Under the pieces are notes generated by a model. That model was not told the DNA's origin and ran no database searches. It saw only the letters and a list, made by a program, of their open reading frames with translations. The translations under genes and the position numbers were made by a program. From Culex pipiens pallens (taxonomy: Eukaryota; Arthropoda; Insecta; Diptera; Culicidae), in NCBI RefSeq assembly GCF_016801865.2, contig NC_068938.1, positions 98,005,004 to 98,069,003 of the forward strand: a stretch of 64,000 nt of DNA, written 5' to 3'. The stretch's first letter is position 1, and each line of letters opens with the position of its first letter. Positions 25,301-35,337 of the stretch are shown here, in pieces.

Positions 25301-28300
25301 ATTTATTTTGAAAAGTGTTGCTATTCGATTCTGTTATTTTTGGTACAGAAAAGTAGGCTGTCTCGTCGATCAAGAATGAAAGGAAAAGTGAGTAGTTTCA
25401 CGACGGAATTGCAAAAAAAAATGTTTAGTATTATATTAATTGATATTTCTAAAATTAACTTCTGCGGGCCAGATCTGATTTTCAAATGCAGTGCATTCCA
25501 GAGGCGGGCCGGAAGGAATGTTTCAGAAACATTTAAACAAAAATAAATCAAACGAGTTAAAAAAACGTTTCTTAATCCACCATTAGGTGGGTGGTGCCTT
25601 CCTCACATTTACAAAGTAATAATGAAAATAAGTTTATGAAAAAATATATACCTGATACAGACTTTTCCACAAAACATGCAGACTCTCATTTGAAGCAATG
25701 TGGCAACCGGGCGTTTCGCATCTGGCGCGACTCTCGCACGTAAACAAAAAGACCCGGCCTATTGAGGTTAATCAAAAAATCACCCTTTTTTGTATCTACA
25801 AAAATCTTTTTTTGGCATAACTTTTTAAATACTTTACTAAACAAAATAAAATTTAATAGGGTCTTAGGGGACCCCAAAACGAACAGAATAAGACGGATCC
25901 GGCCAAAATCGGTTCAGTCAGTTCTGAGATAATCGTGTGGAAAAAAATCGTGTCTACACACATCCCCACAGACATTTGTTCAGAATTTGATTCTGAGTCG
26001 ATAGGTATACGTGAAGGTATATCTAGGTGAGCCTCAGTGAGGTGAGGAAGGCAAAAAGCAAATGAGTTAAAGTTGAAAAGAATGCAAATAAAATAAATAT
26101 ATTTTGATTTCAAGTGTGGATGAAAGAGGAGGCATTCCAAGATTTATTTATTTAATTTATTCAAGTTTTAGATTTAACTAAATTAAATTTAAATTTAATT
26201 TAAATGATCATTTTCTTATTTTAAAATATAAAAACATTTTTTCAAATATTTTTTCTTATAAATTTGACAATTTGCAATATTTTGTTAAAAAAAAACAAAG
26301 TTTAAATCAAACAGATTTACAGATTTTTTTTGCGGTGCTGTGCATCATCATTTTGCACTTAAAAAAAATAAATTAAAATAATTTCAAATTTACAAAAAAA
26401 AAAAGCAGAGGTAAAAATTTATTAAATGTTGTTTTAAATGCATTGCTCATCAGATTTCATAATTTATTTTAACTTAAAAATTGATTGGAAATATTTTTTT
26501 AAACCTAGAATGAGAGGATTTTTTTAAATAACCTTGCGTAGTTACAAAAAGTAACTTTTAAACGATTATTTTTTGTTATGAATGAAAACATACCTCTTTT
26601 TGTTGTTGCAGTTTCAGAAAGTACATAAAATTTCCCATAAAATGACATACCTTTCAATTCTTGACAGTTTTTATAAACTTTTATGATGAAAAATATTTTT
26701 TTCGGAACTTTGAGTACGAGCGTCCAAATTTCTTTCTTTTCGCAATTTAGAGCCAGAAAAAAATCAAATCCACCAATTGAAGAGTTCATTTCGCCCCACT
26801 GTCGATCGAAAAATGGACCTTGGATTCGGTAAGGACTAAAATTACCCCCGAGAGCAAAATTGAACAAAAATCGAAGAGGGGTGGGGCAAATTGGGTGAAA
26901 TTTTCCCAAGGCCTTCAAAAAATCAAGTCGGAACTGCACCTTAATTTTTTTTGTATTGTTTCATATAATTTATTATGTTTTTTATAAATGGTTTTTCGTT
27001 AATTTTGGACTTCAAGAACCGTGTTCAGGGGTGAAATTGGATCTTGGAGGTGAGATTGAATCATTCAAATATGCTGAAATTTGTATGGCCCAATGTCACC
27101 CCTGATGAGTGACAAGTTCTTCAATTTAATAGTTTTTTAATTTACATAAGTTTATATTGAAACGTCGTCTTTAGTCATCAATTGCTCTGTAAACTGCTGT
27201 CCCTATTCAAAGTGTTGTTCCGATTCGCCCCAACTAACAGTACTTTCCTCCGATCATCGTGTGCGAGGGACCCTATTAATTGAAACTGATTGAGTCCCGA
27301 TTTGCTCCCCCTTCCAAATCACGCAATAATCGTCAAGCGCTCAAAATAATTGATTGAATCACCCCCCAGGGGGAGCCCTGGCCTTATTCGCATACACAAT
27401 AATCTGTCATCGGGGCATTAGTTAGAGCACGCAGTCAATCAGTGACGACTGCCCAAAGACAACAAATCCATGCTAATGGGGCTTAATTCGATCGCTCGTT
27501 GAAGGGCCTCCCGGCATGTGGCCACACTACTGTCTTTGTGGGTGGACCCGGTCAACGACTGCGAGTCTTCTTCATTTCTGCCAGTTCGAGGTCGGACGAA
27601 CTGCCAGACGGAAATTGATAAATATTTAATTGAGCCAAAGGAAAGACTTGGACCGTTTAGTGCCGAGTGTTGAACTCTGATGAAACGGGAAGGAAATCGA
27701 TTTCTTCAAATGGCAATTTAGAGGGGGGAAATCAATTCATTGGCGAATGTTAGCAAATCTCGTGTGGTTCAACGATTCCTGGAACTTCAATTCCTCGTGA
27801 TTCCATGTTGGTAAACATTTCATGTTCAACCGGATTGGTTGTTTGTCTTGTTCGCCACCATAATTTTCAAACCGTTTGCGTGCCAACATTAACCACTTAA
27901 CCGACGGGCCTGCACGTGACTCCTCACTCCGGAGGATCATGTTTGGGCAACATGCAGGTATGATTCAGCCCAAACCAGCTTGACCTTCCAGCGGGACCAT
28001 ATGTTGCCGCATCGGAACCGTTCCGGAATAATCGATCCTATTTGTAGCGAATTAGCCGCGATAGAAACCGTCTCAACAAACTGGAGCAATTCCCATGTGG
28101 TCCATATCGGGGCCCATCCTGCCAATGATTGGATTGGAATTGCATGTGGTGAAGACGGCAAAAAGGACAACAAAGTCAATTGAGACATGATGAGGGCCCC
28201 GCCGCCACCGACGAGAGGAAAATTGAAAAACTGTAAATAATCAAAATAAACCTCCCCTCAGTTTCAGTTCTCTGCGCTGGCATGGATTGTCGTCATTATT

Positions 28301-31300
28301 TATTTATTGTTATTGTTATTGTTCATGTGCGCCTCTTTGCGCAGTTTTATCTCCTGCAGGGTGGAATTATGCTACATTGGAGGGTGCGACCAGGGGCGAA
28401 TACACTTGAACTGCTGCTACGCTGAGAGAGGAAATAAAAATTATAGCACATCATCAGGTTTTATCCTTCTGTTTTTGTTCCAACTTGAGGGAAAACAATT
28501 GCGGCAAGTGAAAATCAGGGGTTAAACTTTTCGCATTGAGGATAACATAGCTGAGCAATGAGTTACAAAAGTGATGAAGTGTAACGTCAACAAAAATGCA
28601 TTTTTTTAAATAATATTGAACTATTTAAGAAGAAAAAAAGGGAATCAAATAGTTTGCATTTCAGAGATATTTTCATAAACATTATTTTTTGAAATATCAA
28701 AAATACAGGTTGATATGAGAGAGACTGGGGAAAAAAAGTTTTCCTCACCACTTCTTTTTTCTCGCAGAACTCGTTCGTTTGAATACTACCGAAATTCAGA
28801 TCACCTTCCTCATGACTGCATTCAATTGGCGAGAGAGAGGAAAACGGAGAAAAATAAAAAGTGGCTGTTCGAGTGTTCAGCTCGGCATTCTTTCGTGTCA
28901 ACTTCGTGTGTGTCAACTGATGGTCGCATCCAAATGACGACCATGACCGTCGCTTTCAGTGGACATTCAACTATCGGGTCGATGATGACAGCCGAAATTT
29001 ACAGTTGCATTTGTTTTTTATTAAACTATCTTTCATATTCTACTATAACTTAACCAATTTTAAGTCTACGAAATCCAACATCACTTGAAATGAATTCAAA
29101 GTCAGCTCTGAACCTGATGACAACTGCATCATCGACTCAATCGCCAAATCAAACTCTCTGAGCAATGTTGCCTCACATAGAATAAGGTACAAAAATCACT
29201 CACGAGTACAATACGAGTTGATTTCCCTCGCTCTCCCCTGCATAGACGAGGGTTCACCCACTGTAGCACGGAGGATTACCGAGATCATTTGTCTCTCGTT
29301 TTCGGTGCCGGTTGCCGAGGGTTGATTCTACGCCTTTTGTTGGTTTTCGGGGCCGAACCGAATCGTCGACGCGGAGGCAATCTGGAAATAAACCCGGGCA
29401 ATGATGATGACGAGGGGTGACGAGGGCTGCCCTTTGTCATTAGGGGATGAATCGGCAAGAGAGTATTTTCTGCGTGGAAAGTTGTTTTTAATAGTTATTT
29501 ATTTAGTTGAGGTGCACCTGTTAATCGTACCATGATTTTCGGCTGGGCTGTTTTTGTTTCATTCGGGTGGCGAGAGGAGGGAATGGATTCTGCAATAGCA
29601 AGAGGGGGTAAGCTTTTGATGACTTGGTGGAAAAAACAAGTGCAATCAAAGGGATGACACGGAAGGAAATATTTGCGAGTTTATTAATATTACAATAGTT
29701 TGAAAATTTGAACGGAAGACCTTTTGAAACATTTGATTACACCCAAAATTCAGAGTCGAGATAATCGTTCTCTCAAAATTTATTGAGGGCTCAGTGCCAA
29801 AATCGATAGAATAATGGTACCAACTCACACCATCATAACAAATGAGTTCATTCGTTAGTTGAATCAATAAATCTCCAACAAGTGTCATACATTGACTTCT
29901 GACTTCTCCTTGGTCACCAAGCTGTGCTGGCCGAGGCAGCTAAGTCATTGGATTGGTTTGTCAAAGGTCTCTGGTTCGATTCCCGTTGTCGACACTTTTG
30001 ATTTTTTGTTTGACGGATGAACTTTTTTTGCAAATGAACCTCGAGAGAATAGTTCTATCGCCCATCTCGAGCTGTGTTCTCTGCGTCCGTGAATGGTACC
30101 ACTATTCTCTCGACTCGAGACCATCATTCTCTCGGACTAGCGCAGCCAGTTTTGGGTGTAGTACACGGAGAAAAAAGAGTTCCTAAAATCGGGAACCACG
30201 AACAAAGTGTGCAAATCCCATGGTACGATTTCCAAAAACGTACCATGGAATTTGAACACTTTGTTCGTGGTTTCCATTTTCATGAACGCTTGTTCACAAT
30301 TTTTTGAACTCTTTTTTCTTTGAGTAGAATTCATTCGACATTCGACACAACATAAAATGAAGTGTGTTTGCTCTCGCTGAGAGTCGCTCTGTTTCAAATT
30401 TAGCAACCTCTAAGATTTCAATAATATAAAAAAGGGTTCTCAAAACAAACTTTTCCCTCCGTGCCTCATCACGATAATCCACTGTAAACAGAACATCTGT
30501 TTTCGTAAATAGAGCATAAACGAGCCCATTGTCGATGGAGGAGAAGGCAAATTTTCGTCACATTTCCTCAATTCGATACGGCTTTGCCGGAATTGTGTGC
30601 CGTAAAGACCAGGGTGGCGAGAGCAATTCTGGGCCAAATCCTCGCCGCCGAAAGACGTGATAACGTACCGTGAAAATAACTTGCAACCTACTCGCAAATC
30701 ACAGGGGTGTGGACTCTTTTTTCAACGACTGGAACAGTTGTTGATTTTCATGAGCAGTTTCTGCGAAACAAATCGATGATTAATACTGTGCTTGTGATGG
30801 TGTATGATGAATAAATAAAGAGTTTTTCTTGGCTGATCTTTGCTTGCAGATGAAATCAAGTTCGGCATCAGCCGGCTGGTCAAGAACGAATCCGAGGACG
30901 AAGACAATAACAACGTGTACCACGTGGCGCAAGGTACGCTCGGGGCACCCCTCTCCAATGGGTACGATTCCAGCAGTCTCAGCGTACGATCGCGATCGCG
31001 CAGTAGATCCCGGTCGAGGGACCGCTCGACGCGGTCACGGTCGTCCTCGATCGAGCTAGAAGTGGACTCCCCGCCACCGCCACGGATCGTGAGCGTTTCG
31101 CCCACCACGGACATCATCCCGCACATCCCGAAGAACTCGGAAGCCTTCTCGGTGTCGGCCTTGCTGAAGCGCGAGGACGAACCCAAATCCAAGTCGCCTT
31201 TGTCCAATGGGTCGTTCGACTGCATTAGGTTAGTTTGAGTCGATGGTTACTTGGATCTAGTATTGAGATTGTTCTCTTCCCAGGCCCAACTACAGCCAGT

Positions 31301-32033
31301 TCTACGAGCAGAGCCTGCTGAACCGACCGCTGTTTCATCCGTTTCCGTTCTTCGCGATGCTCCAGCAGCAAGGTCACCAACTAAATCCCGCCCTTAGCAA
31401 GTAAGTCAACGCCCAACTTCTTGAAGACGTAACCTAACCAGCTCTTGCCCGCAGCTACCACCCCTCAACCCCGGAGGACATCCTACGGTTGCGACACTTT
31501 ATGGCGCAGAACGCGGCGGCAGCCGCAAACGGTGCCAACTCCAACGGAGGACCACCCGTGCCGGGTCACCTGGACTTTAGCCACCCCCACCATCCTCACC
31601 ACCTGCTGATGCGACCAGGTAGGAATCCGCACTCCCTTGTTGTACTAAACCTGTACTAAAATCTTCCCTTTTCTCAGAAGTGCATGCCCGGAGGGCACAC
31701 AACGGAAAGCGGCCGTACGCGTGCGAACTCTGCAACAAGACCTTTGGGCACGAGATTAGTTTAAGTCAACACAGGTAATATCTCACGTTGCGAACAATTT
31801 GCTAGATTTTAATACCAACGAATGTCCGTCTTTTCTTTCTAAAAATAACAGGGCTGTGCACAGTGTGGAGAAGGTGTTCGAGTGCAAACAGTGCGGCAAG
31901 GCGTTCAAGCGGTCGAGCACGCTGTCGACGCACCTGCTGATCCACAGCGACACCCGGCCGTACCCGTGCGGGTTCTGCGGGAAGCGGTTCCACCAGAAGA
32001 GCGACATGAAGAAGCACACGTATATCCACACCG
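16118..32033 (+). CDS. sens-2: Gfi1/Senseless-family C2H2 zinc-finger transcription factor (partial, six exons)
   Basis: Nuclear DNA-binding repressor/activator of the Gfi1-PAG-3-Senseless family, which acts in neural and sensory-organ differentiation (family knowledge). Exons 16118-16303, 30850-31228, 31284-31400, 31455-31618, 31678-31774 and 31852-32033 splice in phase to 374 codons with no stop. Residues about 62-188 are acidic, then Arg/Ser-rich, then Pro-rich. His- and Ala-rich linkers follow. The C-terminal part starts at EVHARRAHNG, the second half of the family's finger 1. Three complete fingers follow: YACELCNKTFGHEISLSQH, FECKQCGKAFKRSSTLSTH and YPCGFCGKRFHQKSDMKKH. The last two are nearly invariant in the family. 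Fingers 5-6 must lie in exons not seen. Drosophila Senseless keeps only four fingers, so the extra upstream finger points to senseless-2 or a PAG-3-like form. The paralogue is less certain than the family. Both ends are missing. Confidence 0.9.
17313..17785. mobile_element. Candidate MITE with GTTTGTTCTAGA ends
   Basis: GTTTGTTCTAGA at 17313-17324 is matched by its complement TCTAGAACAAAC at 17774-17785, a 12-bp perfect terminal inverted repeat enclosing 473 bp of noncoding AT-rich DNA. No second copy occurs in the window, so the call rests on the ends alone. Confidence 0.4.
18530..18870. repeat. Dispersed repeat, diverged copy of 24905-25340
   Basis: Shared blocks in the same order include 'gattttttcgacacgagtcg', 'aatcaagttttgcatcgagt', 'ttttatgtcaaatg' and the palindrome-like 'cttttcagcaccc', ending in 'cttttcgattct'. 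No coding frame is present. It probably derives from a DNA element whose ends are rich in GAAAAGTTNAACTTTTC palindromes. Confidence 0.6.
19114..20222. mobile_element. Non-autonomous element with repeated GGCCGTCTTACCCC motifs
   Basis: The left end (19114-19140) reads GGGAAGATGAGGGTTAGACT, then GCCACC. The complement of the right end (20196-20222) reads GGGGAGCTGGGGTAAGACGG, then CCACC, an imperfect inverted repeat. The same motif recurs inside in both orientations, near 19320-19357 and 19826-19866. The 1.1-kb interior is AT-rich and noncoding. Confidence 0.55.
21519..21674. mobile_element. Palindromic MITE, CACGGAATAAAA end
   Basis: The arm 'ttaattctcaaaatcgtgga', then 'ttcacgaatgcgagaa', is followed after a short loop by its near-complement 'ttctcacattcgtgaactta', then 'attcacgattacgagaatt'. 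The outer ends are CACGG and CTGTG. At about 156 bp it is almost all hairpin and noncoding. Confidence 0.7.
24905..25340. repeat. Dispersed repeat with GAAAAGTTNAACTTTTC palindromes
   Basis: Includes 'gttgcaaaaagaggatttttt', 'aaatcaagttttgcaacgag', then 'ttccatacaacat', and at least four 'gaaaagt.aacttttcagca' palindromes near 24912-24960 and 25215-25315. It matches 18530-18870 in order. There is no coding content. It is probably a composite of MITE-type sequence. Confidence 0.6.
25571..26055. mobile_element. MITE with GTGAGGAAGGC terminal inverted repeats
   Basis: TGCCTTCCTCAC near 25594-25605 is mirrored by GTGAGGAAGGCA at 26041-26052, just inside the outer ends. This is the complete representative of a family whose fragments lie at 10826-10890, 13790-13870 and about 34630-34680. 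The interior has no coding frame. Confidence 0.6.
26500..26940. repeat. Diverged half of the 41.6-kb foldback family
   Basis: 'ttttcggaactttgag', then 'cgtccaaattt' and 'atcgaagaggggtggggcaa', parallel 42670-42925 of the foldback element at 41611-42949. A 144-codon - strand frame here is accidental, as the related copies do not keep it. Confidence 0.5.
27240..29640. other. Unique-looking intronic DNA
   Basis: Less AT-rich than the surrounding repeats, with no repeat family recognised apart from an AT-rich patch at 28580-28700. Open frames (for example 28715-29053) show no domain. It lies inside the large intron 1.2-3.6 kb upstream of exon B. Confidence 0.4.
29738..30160 (+). mobile_element. 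423-bp element with TACACCCAAAA inverted ends and tRNA-like promoter, copy 1
   Basis: The left end is TACACCCAAAA and the right end its complement TTTTGGGTGTA. Inside, on the + strand, are an A-box-like TGGCCGAGGCAG (29928-29939), a consensus-type B box GGTTCGATTCC (29973-29983) and a TTTT run at 29996, spaced like a Ser/Leu-type tRNA. The cloverleaf is too degraded for a working tRNA. The twin copy at 37666-38088 has the same 423-bp length and is inverted. Terminal inverted repeats together with RNA polymerase III boxes make it a MITE/SINE chimera or a MITE that captured a tRNA-like unit. Confidence 0.75.
30164..30324. mobile_element. Palindromic MITE abutting the 423-bp element
   Basis: CACGGAGAAAAAAGAGTTC at the left is the inverse of GAACTCTTTTTTCTTTGAG at the right. 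Inner arms 'cgaacaaagtgt', then 'ccatggtacg', mirror 'cgtaccatgg', then 'aacactttgttcg'. It is about 160 bp of almost pure hairpin and starts three bases after the preceding element. Confidence 0.7.
30850..31228 (+). CDS. sens-2: Coding exon B: acidic, Arg/Ser-rich and Pro-rich region
   Basis: Acceptor TTGCTTGCAG and donor AG|GTTAGT. It encodes DEIKFGISRLVKNESEDEDN, then a tract of alternating Arg and Ser (codons about 30987-31049), an acidic-Pro segment (ELEVDSPPPP), and AFSVSALLKRED, then SNGSFDCIR. It ends with AG of a split Arg codon completed by G of exon C. The Arg/Ser tract resembles those of splicing regulators and is unusual for this family. Confidence 0.88.
31284..31400 (+). CDS. 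sens-2: Coding exon C of the Senseless-family gene
   Basis: Acceptor CTTCCCAG and donor AA|GTAAGT, with a 55-bp intron before it. It encodes PNYSQFYEQSLLNRPLFHPF, then PFFAMLQQQGHQLNPALS, an aromatic/Pro-rich segment of the kind found in regulatory linker regions. The split Asn codon (AA|C) joins exon D in phase. Confidence 0.88.
31455..31618 (+). CDS. sens-2: Coding exon D of the Senseless-family gene
   Basis: Acceptor TTGCCCGCAG and donor CAG|GTAGG. It encodes NYHPSTPEDILRLRHFMAQN, an Ala run, Asn/Gly-rich sequence, and DFSHPHHPHHLLMRP just before the zinc-finger region. The last base (G) joins AA of exon E to give Glu. Confidence 0.88.
31678..31774 (+). CDS. sens-2: Coding exon E: remnant of finger 1 and finger 2
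   Basis: Acceptor TTTTCTCAG and donor AG|GTAATA. It encodes EVHARRAHNGKRPYACELCN, then KTFGHEISLSQHR. The EVHARRAHNG part corresponds to the His-bearing half of Gfi1 finger 1. The Cys pair of that finger is absent (replaced by HLLMRP). The rest is finger 2, whose second His (of the AVH motif) lies in the next exon. Confidence 0.9.
31852..32033 (+). CDS. sens-2: Coding exon F: zinc fingers 3 and 4
   Basis: Acceptor AATAACAG and donor G|GTAAGT at 32034. It encodes AVHSVEKVFECKQCGKAFKR, SSTLSTHLLIHSDTRPYPC, GFCGKRFHQKSDMKKHTYIH, then T and the first base of Gly. These fingers are nearly invariant across Gfi1, PAG-3 and Senseless. The family continues with GEKPHKC and fingers 5-6, which were not found downstream. 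Reading through the donor gives GKSI and a stop, so an unspliced transcript would encode a protein lacking fingers 5-6. Confidence 0.92.
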
Positions 32034-34309
32034 GTAAGTCGATTTGAACTTTTTTTCTGGTCCAAATTGCTACACTTCGAAAAGAAGATCTAAATCACGA
32101 AAAAAGACTATTTAAAAATTTCAAAGATGTGATACATTATCACTTAGCAAGTTCAATTCCTTTTCTCTAACCAAACAAAATCAAAAAATGGTTTAACGAC
32201 CAAGCAAATCCCAAAGTTATGTAAAATATTGACTGCCCGGCAGCCTTTTTCAGCCAACCCGAAAACATGTTTGTCTTACAAGACAAATATTTGGATTTAA
32301 TCGGAAATCGATCAGTCTCTTCACTCCTCATCCAAAGAAACATGGTTGGTAACATGTGTTCAAAAAATTTGCCAAGAAGCAGTGCTGACAGCTCCGTCCA
32401 GACCTTTATTTACATGTCGCACACACCCACAACAAAACCCCGAAGGTAAAAGAACAAACAATATTGTTGTCAATCTGCCTGAGCTGATGGGCGAAGAAGG
32501 AGAAGAGTTGGCCCGAAATAAAGAATGGAGAAAATGACCTGACCGAAAAACTAACAAATTTGTACAAACTTTGCAGCGCCGAAGGGGGTCGAAAAACTTT
32601 TCATGTCATCTTTAGGCTAACCCTTCGACAAACCCGACCACCACCTCAGACTTGAAGTGAAGAGTCGGGTCGGGTTTGAGGTGATCATTTACATCGTCTA
32701 ATCCTATTCATACTCACAGATCTGTGAAAATCCATTGTGCTTTTTGGGAAACACAAATAGATTGTGGTGTCGTGGCAAGGGAAAACCTTTGAGGAACATT
32801 TGCCCTCTCTCCCTCTGCGCATCGCTTGTGGCCATGGAGTTGCTAATCCCAATTTGAGGTTTGTTGACGTTCCTTTGTGTGTTTGACTGTAGGACAATTT
32901 TCCCCTTTTTGTCACAGCCCGAGACACCTCTCCCAAACCCTCTGGCAGAACGTGAGAAAATTGCGCACATGCTCCCGACATCCCAGCTCCCGAAAATTTT
33001 CCCGATTTTCTTTAAGGTCACAAACAACAGTCTACATCCTTGCAGGCACAAGAAAATAGAATATTGATTTTTCATTTGCGGAATCCAGCGAAAGATGAAA
33101 ACCTTGGAGTAGAATTCTTCCCCAAACCAAATCGGTGGTGGAAAATCACACCGAAAAACGACGCTCCACAGACCACTTGGTCCAGGCGGCTGGCTGCTGC
33201 TGCGGCGGAAAATGGATGGAAATTTATTCAAACTAGAGGGAAAACGGCGGCGAGATGAGCAGACGAGCAAAAAAAATCATTTCCAACCAAATTGCTTCGC
33301 GATGCACACACACACCAACCCCGACACAAACTGTTCTGAATTTTCCCTTAAATCCCAGTCGGGGTTTGCTGCTTATGCAGAAAAAAAATCCAGCTGAACA
33401 AAAACAAAAAAAAAACCGACCAACCTTTGCCTGGGAAAAGCACGCTCGCGCGCAACAAAGGAAAGGAAAAAATCACTCCCCGCAAAATTTAACCGCGATT
33501 TTATTCTTCATAATTTCATAACGACCCGTTTGCCACCACCACCATCAGGCGTGGATGCCACCCGTGAGGGCGAATTGCGCCAAAATGGTTCCGCTGGAAA
33601 TGAGAAAAAAATGTGGCCCATCGAGATAAATTTTAATTTCAATTATCGTTAAACTTTTTTTAGGAGTTTCATAAAAAAAGATTTTTCCTTCCATTTTGGG
33701 TCGAGTGCTGCAGTTTGGCGGGGTGGGATGCTGCGTTGGTGATGAAGGAGAATGAAAAATAAAAGTTTTCAGATTTGGTGGAACAAAAGTACTTGTGAGG
33801 GACTGGACATTTCATAATGCTTTGGGAGTTGTTTTGAGGCTTAAGTCTCCCATGTTTTGAAAATATTGCTTTCAAATATCCATACAGCAAAATTTGGGTG
33901 CCATCAATGTTTACATTTGAAATTCTCTTTAAAAATGTGTAACAAATTTCACGATAATTTGTACCACAATGAATCACAAGATTTGAAAATTTGGCAGCTT
34001 CGTCATAAGATTGGCACTGAAGACAAATTGTTTGATTATTTAGTCCGGATGACTTAAAAAAATGATCAAAAAGACGACTTGACCTAAGAATGTATAAGAA
34101 AATGAAAATTTTCAATAATTATGAAAAATCTAGCAGCACTGCTAAGAGGTATCGATTTTATAGTAGTGAGTAAAGTAAGTTTTTATTACAGTTTTATTGA
34201 ATCAAATCATCATTTTGATCACTTTTTTACAAGGCTAAAAGATCTTCGTCATTCTCCGCCAACTCAAACAAATCAACTTTTCTACAATTTCCGTTATTTT
34301 TGAAGAAAT
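32034..34309 (+). other. Probable start of a long intron, unique-looking DNA
   Basis: Follows the GTAAGT donor of exon F. No repeat family was recognised to about 33,650, then AT-rich DNA. Overlapping short frames at 32685-33521 show no domain. No exon encoding GEKPHKC-type finger 5 was found here. Confidence 0.5.
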
Positions 34310-34515
34310 AATTTTGATCTCTGATCACGAATCAGAGGTCCAATTTAGATATCTCGTTTGCGGAGGAGCGGAACGACCACTTCATTTTTGGGTTTTCTAG
34401 ATCGAAACTGAAGAGATTGAAATTTGGTTTCAAATAGACTATTATGTGAAATTTGGCGTCCAATTTGGTGGTGTGCTCAAAATTCAGAAAGAAATGTTTT
34501 TTTTATTTTAATTTT
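34310..34515. repeat. Fragment of the 41.6-kb foldback family
   Basis: 'tctgatcacgaatcagaggt', then 'gatatctcg', 'ggaacgaccac' and 'gtgctcaaaattcagaa', follow the order of 41700-41910 with many substitutions. It is a degraded single arm. Confidence 0.55.
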
Positions 34516-34629
34516 AAAATTATCTGATATCAAACTAACTATGCAATTTTTTTAAATAATCAATGTTCTACAAAGCCACAAAAAATGAGATGGAAATATA
34601 AGGATAAGTCAGAACATAACTAAAAACTA

Positions 34630-34690
34630 ACTTAATCCACCTATGTGGTTGGTGCCTTGCTCACTTTTTACCAACAATTTAGTAAAATGA
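34630..34690. repeat. Left-end fragment of GTGAGGAAGGC-type MITE
   Basis: 'ttaatccacctatgtggtt', then 'ggtgccttgctcac', matches the left end of 25571-26055. Confidence 0.5.
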
Positions 34691-34699
34691 GCGGTTTGG

Positions 34700-35337
34700 A
34701 CACATACTTCAGCAATTTTTTAAGATCCAGAAAAATAAATACATAGATATAACTTAAGTGGTAATAACTTGATACAGGGTTGCCAGTTCTTCAATGTTTT
34801 GGACTCGTTGGAAAGATTTTTTGATTACATAACCAACAATGGGTCGGATGATGGATCCGGATATCGTTAACATACATTTAAGTGAAATCCGGCATCAAAA
34901 AAGTACAAATATATCATTTATGTGGTCATAATTTGAGACAGGGTTGCCAGGCCATTGTTGTTTTTGACTTGTTGAATAGGTCTTTCAATTATCTAACTAA
35001 CGATGGGTCGGGTGATGGATCTGGACATCGTTCACATACATTTAAGTGAGATCCGGCATCAAAAAAGTATAAATATATCACTTAAGTGGTCATAACTCGA
35101 GACAGGGTTGCCAGATCTTCAATGTTGTGGACTCGTTGAAAAGTTCTTTCAATTACCTAATCGATCGATCCGGATATTGTTTACGTACATTTAAGTGAGA
35201 TCCGGCATCAAAAAAGTATAAATATATCACTTAAGTGGTCATAACTCGAGATAAGGTTGCCAGATCTTAAATGTTGTGGACTTTCAATTACCTAATCAAC
35301 GACGGGTCGGATGATGGATCCGAATATCGTTTACATA
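34700..35337. repeat. Tandem repeat, about 164-bp unit, four copies
   Basis: Units are marked by 'aggttgccag' or 'gggttgccag' near 34778, 34940, 35104 and 35254. Each unit also contains 'gggtcggatgatggatccgg', then 'catttaagtgagatccggca' and 'tataaatatatcacttaag'. The last unit is shortened and then broken by the insertion at 35338. A short continuation ('acatacaaaacgg') resumes after 36631. It is a local satellite array. Confidence 0.75.

Larger units (their letters stand above)
16304..30849 (+). other. 14.5-kb intron of the Senseless-family gene
   Basis: Bounded by donor GTAGGT at 16304 and acceptor TTGCTTGCAG ending at 30849, with matching phase. It holds several MITEs and dispersed repeats (listed separately). 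Stretches of less AT-rich, apparently unique DNA lie at about 16304-17300, 20780-21500, 21690-24130 and 27240-29640. No nested gene was recognised on either strand. These unique stretches are the natural place for enhancers, but no specific site can be shown. Confidence 0.75.

Noticed and set aside
26505..26939. 144-codon - strand frame
   Set aside because: Lies within a diverged copy of a noncoding foldback element, and related copies do not maintain the frame.
29920..30000. Functional Ser/Leu-type tRNA gene
   Set aside because: A- and B-box-like sequences are present, but the T and acceptor stems do not pair. The unit sits inside a duplicated mobile element.
30722..31225. 167-codon - strand frame opposite exon B
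   Set aside because: A shadow of the Arg/Ser- and Pro-rich coding sequence on the + strand, whose splice phases and zinc-finger continuation fix the true strand.
34700..35337. CRISPR-like array
   Set aside because: Units of about 164 bp are repeated throughout with no unique spacers. It is a tandem satellite in eukaryotic DNA.
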